Shown here: positions 60,901-64,000 of the stretch, piece after piece | Layout of the letters: every line of letters begins with the position of its first letter | How positions within the stretch are numbered: position 1 is the first letter of the stretch | DNA from: Delphinus delphis | Lineage: Eukaryota > Chordata > Mammalia > Artiodactyla > Delphinidae | DNA length: 64,000 nt | NCBI RefSeq assembly: GCF_949987515.2 | Contig: NC_082703.1 | Span: forward strand, 10,874,680-10,938,679 | Reading direction: 5' to 3' | The notes under the pieces: generated by a model | The model's database searches: none | Told to the model about the DNA's origin: nothing | Seen by the model: the letters and a program-made list of their open reading frames with translations, nothing else | Made by a program: the position numbers and the translations under genes

Positions 60901-61779
60901 GCTTCAAATTCTGTTTCAAAAACTAACACATACGCATGCATCAAACCCTAGCAATAAACTTAGAAACTAGAACTGAGGAAAAGAAATAAGCAACGAGGGC
61001 TTCAGTGATGGTCCAAGAACCTGCTGTACTTATTACATTATTTTCAGTCGTTGTGATCACGAAACTATTGTAAGTGTCATGCACTTATTTGAGTGGGTAC
61101 CTAGCCTTCATCCATCCCAGCTCAGCATTTTTAGCCAACCCTTGCCGCATCCGATGTGGTACAAAACACTCTGGACAAAGTCTCAGCCCCCAAGTGTGTG
61201 AGATGAGTAGCATTTATTTTCCAGGTTCCTGGGCCATTTGTATGCAGGGAACTCAAGTGCTTTCAAGAACATTCTACTAAAAATGTAATCACTTCGTTTT
61301 TAATAGAGAAAATGAAAAGAAGGAAGGAATTAGAGGAGGAGAACGCCAGTAAATTGACTTGACTTTTTGTTTCCAAAGATTTGATAAAATCTCATACCAA
61401 AAGACAGTACAGAACTAAGCAATTTCAGCCTAGCTAAGAGTCCAATATCTTCTATACTCTTACTTATTCGATTCAATAAATATTCATTGTATCTTTAGCA
61501 GACACTATTTAGGACACACACACACACACAAACACAGATGCTCCTGGAATGATAATGTGGCCATTTAAAAAGCAGTCCACCAAAGGGTAGATTCTATAGC
61601 ATAGAATTGAAAAGTTGTGAGAAAAAACTATGAGTTTAGCTCATAATCTATGCAAATACATTCTAGATTTTTAGATAAAGGAATGAATGAGCTGTTCTAA
61701 AGAACAATGCAAAGTGGGAGATCCATAGGTCAACAGATTTGAGGTCATCTTGTCAAAGTTTTCAGTGCAGCTGAAATAC
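57971..61779. other. Longest unrecognised stretch
   Basis: About 3.8 kb without a firm repeat call. 58055-58110 may be a scrap of L2. A 127-aa minus-strand frame at 60503-60886 is the longest frame here. A short CA tract lies at 61517-61530. No exon structure could be identified. Confidence 0.45.
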
Positions 61780-61965
61780 TAATGGTATTTATCAAGGGTT
61801 TTGGACATTCTTCTAAATACATGTATTAACTCCTATAATCCTTTCAATAATCCTATAAGAAAGTACTCTTATTGTATCCATTTTACCCTTGAAATATTGG
61901 AGGCACAGCGATTTTACAAAACCCCCCAAAGGGACAGGATAACAAAGAGTAAAGCCAATATTTGG
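61780..61965 (-). repeat. MIR SINE, reverse, diverged
   Basis: ATTAACTCCTATAATCCTTT, CAATAATCCTATAAGAAAGT, TTGTATCCATTTTACCCTTG and GGAGGCACAGCGATTTTACA match the complement of MIR. Confidence 0.7.
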
Positions 61966-62335
61966 GACTATACAGTCCGGTTCGAGAACTTAAAACTTTA
62001 AGCCCCTGGCTAGAGCACCCCTCAAATGTTTACAGGAATGAGGAGAGTAATACAAACTTGCAGATAGTTGAAGCAGCTCTGTAAAAAGATGAGAAGTGGT
62101 AGACTTTCTGGCCCTGGAGAGTACAACGCCCCATCTCGAGGGGGCAGTTCTTACTCAGTTTCAGGCAGGAATTAGGGTCCTGTTGCCAGATCTGATTTTT
62201 CCAGACAAGCAGACAATTTATTTTATGGGAAATCCCATGACTTTTAAATGTTGGAAAACTATTCCCAACAAACAAGCCAAAGAAAAGACATCCAAGGGCT
62301 GGATATCTGTTACCTGTCCTCTCTGTATTGAATGG

Positions 62336-62525
62336 AGTGGCCCTCAACCTTTTTTTTTCGGTCAGGTTACCCTTTGAGAATTCACTGAAGACTATTCAAC
62401 TTCTCAAAGAAAAGTAATTCTAAACATACACTTGAGAATGGTTTTGTATACAATTTTGCAGAGGTTAAGCATCGATCTCCTACAGGTCCCTGGGCTTCCA
62501 GAGAAGTAATCTCTGTTCTAAATGG
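62336..62525 (+). mobile_element. hAT-like DNA transposon fragment
   Basis: GTGGCCCTCAACCTTTTTTT, TACCCTTTGAGAATTCA, ACACTTGAGAATGG, ATACAATTTTGCAGAGGTTA and ACAGGTCCCTGGGCTTCC follow the layout of a common short hAT element that starts with a TCTCAACC-like end. Subfamily uncertain. Confidence 0.55.
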
Positions 62526-62977
62526 TCAGCAACTAGTCAGTGTACTGGTACCATGTTGATGGAAGTGGGAGGACCCCAGTTCTCACCTAGAACCCATTTC
62601 ACCTGTGGGTTAGCTAATACAACAAGGTTACTCATTGGGAAAAAAATAAAGGACAACTCAAACCAAAATTTAAAAAGTCAAAATGGGGAAAAATTAAAGG
62701 AAAATCCAGACCAAAAATAAGGGAATAAATGAAGAGCAAAATCTTAAGGATGGTACCCATCTTCTGAGTCAATAAAGGAAATTCCTGTATGTACCCATGA
62801 CAGCTCTCTTTGCCTACTGATAATGAATAACTTCTCAGGCAGGCCAGCAACAGTATTTAGCATAGAACAGTACCTCACTGATGGGAATCTAGGCAAACCT
62901 CTGTCTTGGCAGAAAGATGAAACAAGAACGTCAGCTCAGGGTTACCCTCAGTCACACAGGTCTCCCTCACCACACAG
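62526..62977. other. No recognised feature
   Basis: A-rich unique sequence between the hAT fragment and the CA microsatellite. Confidence 0.5.
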
Positions 62978-63004
62978 ACACACACACACACACACACACA
63001 CACA
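62978..63004. repeat. (CA)13 microsatellite
   Basis: About 27 bp of pure CA repeats, preceded by an imperfect CACACAGACA stretch. Confidence 0.95.
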
Positions 63005-63103
63005 GCCACCCATACACAGCTTTTCTTCAAATTCAGATATTTAACTAACAGTAATCACCATCTGTGACTTCTAGGACTAAAAAGGCAACTCTGGGCCCAA
63101 CCA

Positions 63104-63275
63104 TTTTTTTTTCTTTTTTAAAAATTTTTATTCGCGTATAGTTGATTTGCAATGTTGTGTTAGTTTCAGGTGTACAGCAAAGTGAATCAGTTACACATAT
63201 AACCACTTTTTTTTAGATCCTTTTCGCATATAGGCCATCACAGAGTATTGAGTAGAGTTCCCGTGCCATACAGCA
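63104..63275 (-). mobile_element. L1 3' tail, reverse strand
   Basis: T-rich start, then TAGTTGATTTGCAATGTTGT, GTTTCAGGTGTACAGCAAAG and TGAATCAGTTACACATATA, the complement of the L1 3' end. It ends near CCGTGCCATACAGCAGA. Confidence 0.85.
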
Positions 63276-63669
63276 GACGTGATAGCGTAGCGTAGTCACG
63301 TCTATGCTGATGAGCCAATGCAGCGATTCTCAGCAAACTGCCACATTCCCAAAGACACTAAAACCAGCAGGATTTATGATAGCGGGTGTGTGCAGGAGCG
63401 TATGAGGCTGTGTGTGTGTGCATGGGTGTTTTCAATGGGTAAGATCTGTTGACTTTGGAAAGAAGAGAAGGTAACTGCAGCGTTGAATGGAATTCTAGGG
63501 ACTATAAGCTTTAGGAAGAGACCAGGCTCAGGTAACTGTCCTAACAGCTTCCCACATTCCATCACCTTGTTCCTGTGCTGACTCAGAGAAGTCTCCTGAG
63601 AAACATGCTTGTCCGTATGTGATGAACAACTCAGTTCGTGCCACTCTAATTCATTTCCACTCAACGGGG
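63276..63669. other. No recognised feature
   Basis: Unique sequence with a short TG tract at 63408-63420. Confidence 0.5.
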
Positions 63670-63790
63670 CGCTGAGAGTCTGCTAGGCATGTGTTAGGCA
63701 CAGTGGAAATACTGGGAAATAGTATTTCCAACTATGGCCCCCACTTCCACGGAGCTCACCATCTGGCGAACAAAGGACACTTCTGGTATA
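63670..63790 (-). repeat. L2 LINE 3' end, reverse
   Basis: GAGTCTGCTAGGCATGTGTT, AGGCACAGTGGAAATACTGG and CCACTTCCACGGAGCTCACC follow the complement of the L2 3' end. Confidence 0.6.
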
Positions 63791-64000
63791 TTTCCATTAC
63801 TCTAGCTGTTACTGCAAGCTACTTAAATACAGAACAATCCAGTATCAGGAGATTTTTAGTCCTAATTGACTTTAATTTATTCATATACTGTATGTTATAT
63901 TATTAGTACCCCCAAATCCAGGAGTATTAGCACAGAGGCAACTCCTTTGGAAGGCAAATAAATATTTCCTCCTATGAAAAGCCACAGCAACTTAGACACT

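Overview
The window is mammalian nuclear DNA, almost certainly from a toothed whale or close cetacean relative. The main evidence is ten tRNA-derived SINE copies of the cetacean CHR type. Four of them (near 3.8, 9.6, 42.4 and 52.2 kb) are the roughly 190-bp CHR-2 form that dominates dolphin-like genomes. The SINEs sit among L1 3' ends of the cetartiodactyl kind and older mammal-wide repeats (MIR, L2, MaLR LTRs, hAT and Tigger DNA transposons). No bacterial-style features are present: no operons, no dense coding, no CRISPR arrays, no rRNA or tRNA genes.

I find no intact protein-coding gene. The one clear gene-derived sequence is a broken, intronless retrocopy of the ETS-family transcription factor gene SPIC on the minus strand (43355 down to 42603). 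It covers the whole coding sequence from start to stop and is disabled by three frame-changing indels (+11, -4, -1). A CHR-2 SINE lies just past its 3' end. The only other sizeable coding remnant is a 5'-truncated L1 at 49.8-51.7 kb that keeps the C-terminal part of ORF2, itself broken by a stop and two frameshifts.

Layout: 0-7.5 kb is dense in old repeats (MIR, a palindromic MITE, a Tigger-like element, a MaLR LTR, hAT fragments and two ancient L1 pieces each carrying a SINE). 7.5-18 kb is mostly unique sequence with one SINE, an L2 and an L1 3' end, ending in a textbook solo MaLR LTR with a 5-bp target duplication. 18-26 kb holds an L2 split by a long TG repeat, three L1 3' ends (one with a TG/CA tract and a local tandem expansion) and a long-form SINE. 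26-41 kb is largely unique sequence with scattered L2, a 21-bp minisatellite, a second MaLR LTR and a MIR with an internal duplication. 41-47 kb has an L1 split by a SINE, the SPIC retrocopy, a complex SINE and an L2 split by an L1 tail. 47-52.5 kb has a polypurine region, the larger L1 and a SINE-in-SINE nest. 52.5-64 kb is mostly unique sequence with old repeats.

The window therefore reads as intergenic or deep-intronic DNA. If real exons of a spliced gene are present they are short and I cannot recognise them by eye. Repeat subfamily names are recalled from general knowledge of consensus sequences, so edges and subfamilies are approximate. Stretches called unique may still hold conserved regulatory elements that only alignment could reveal.
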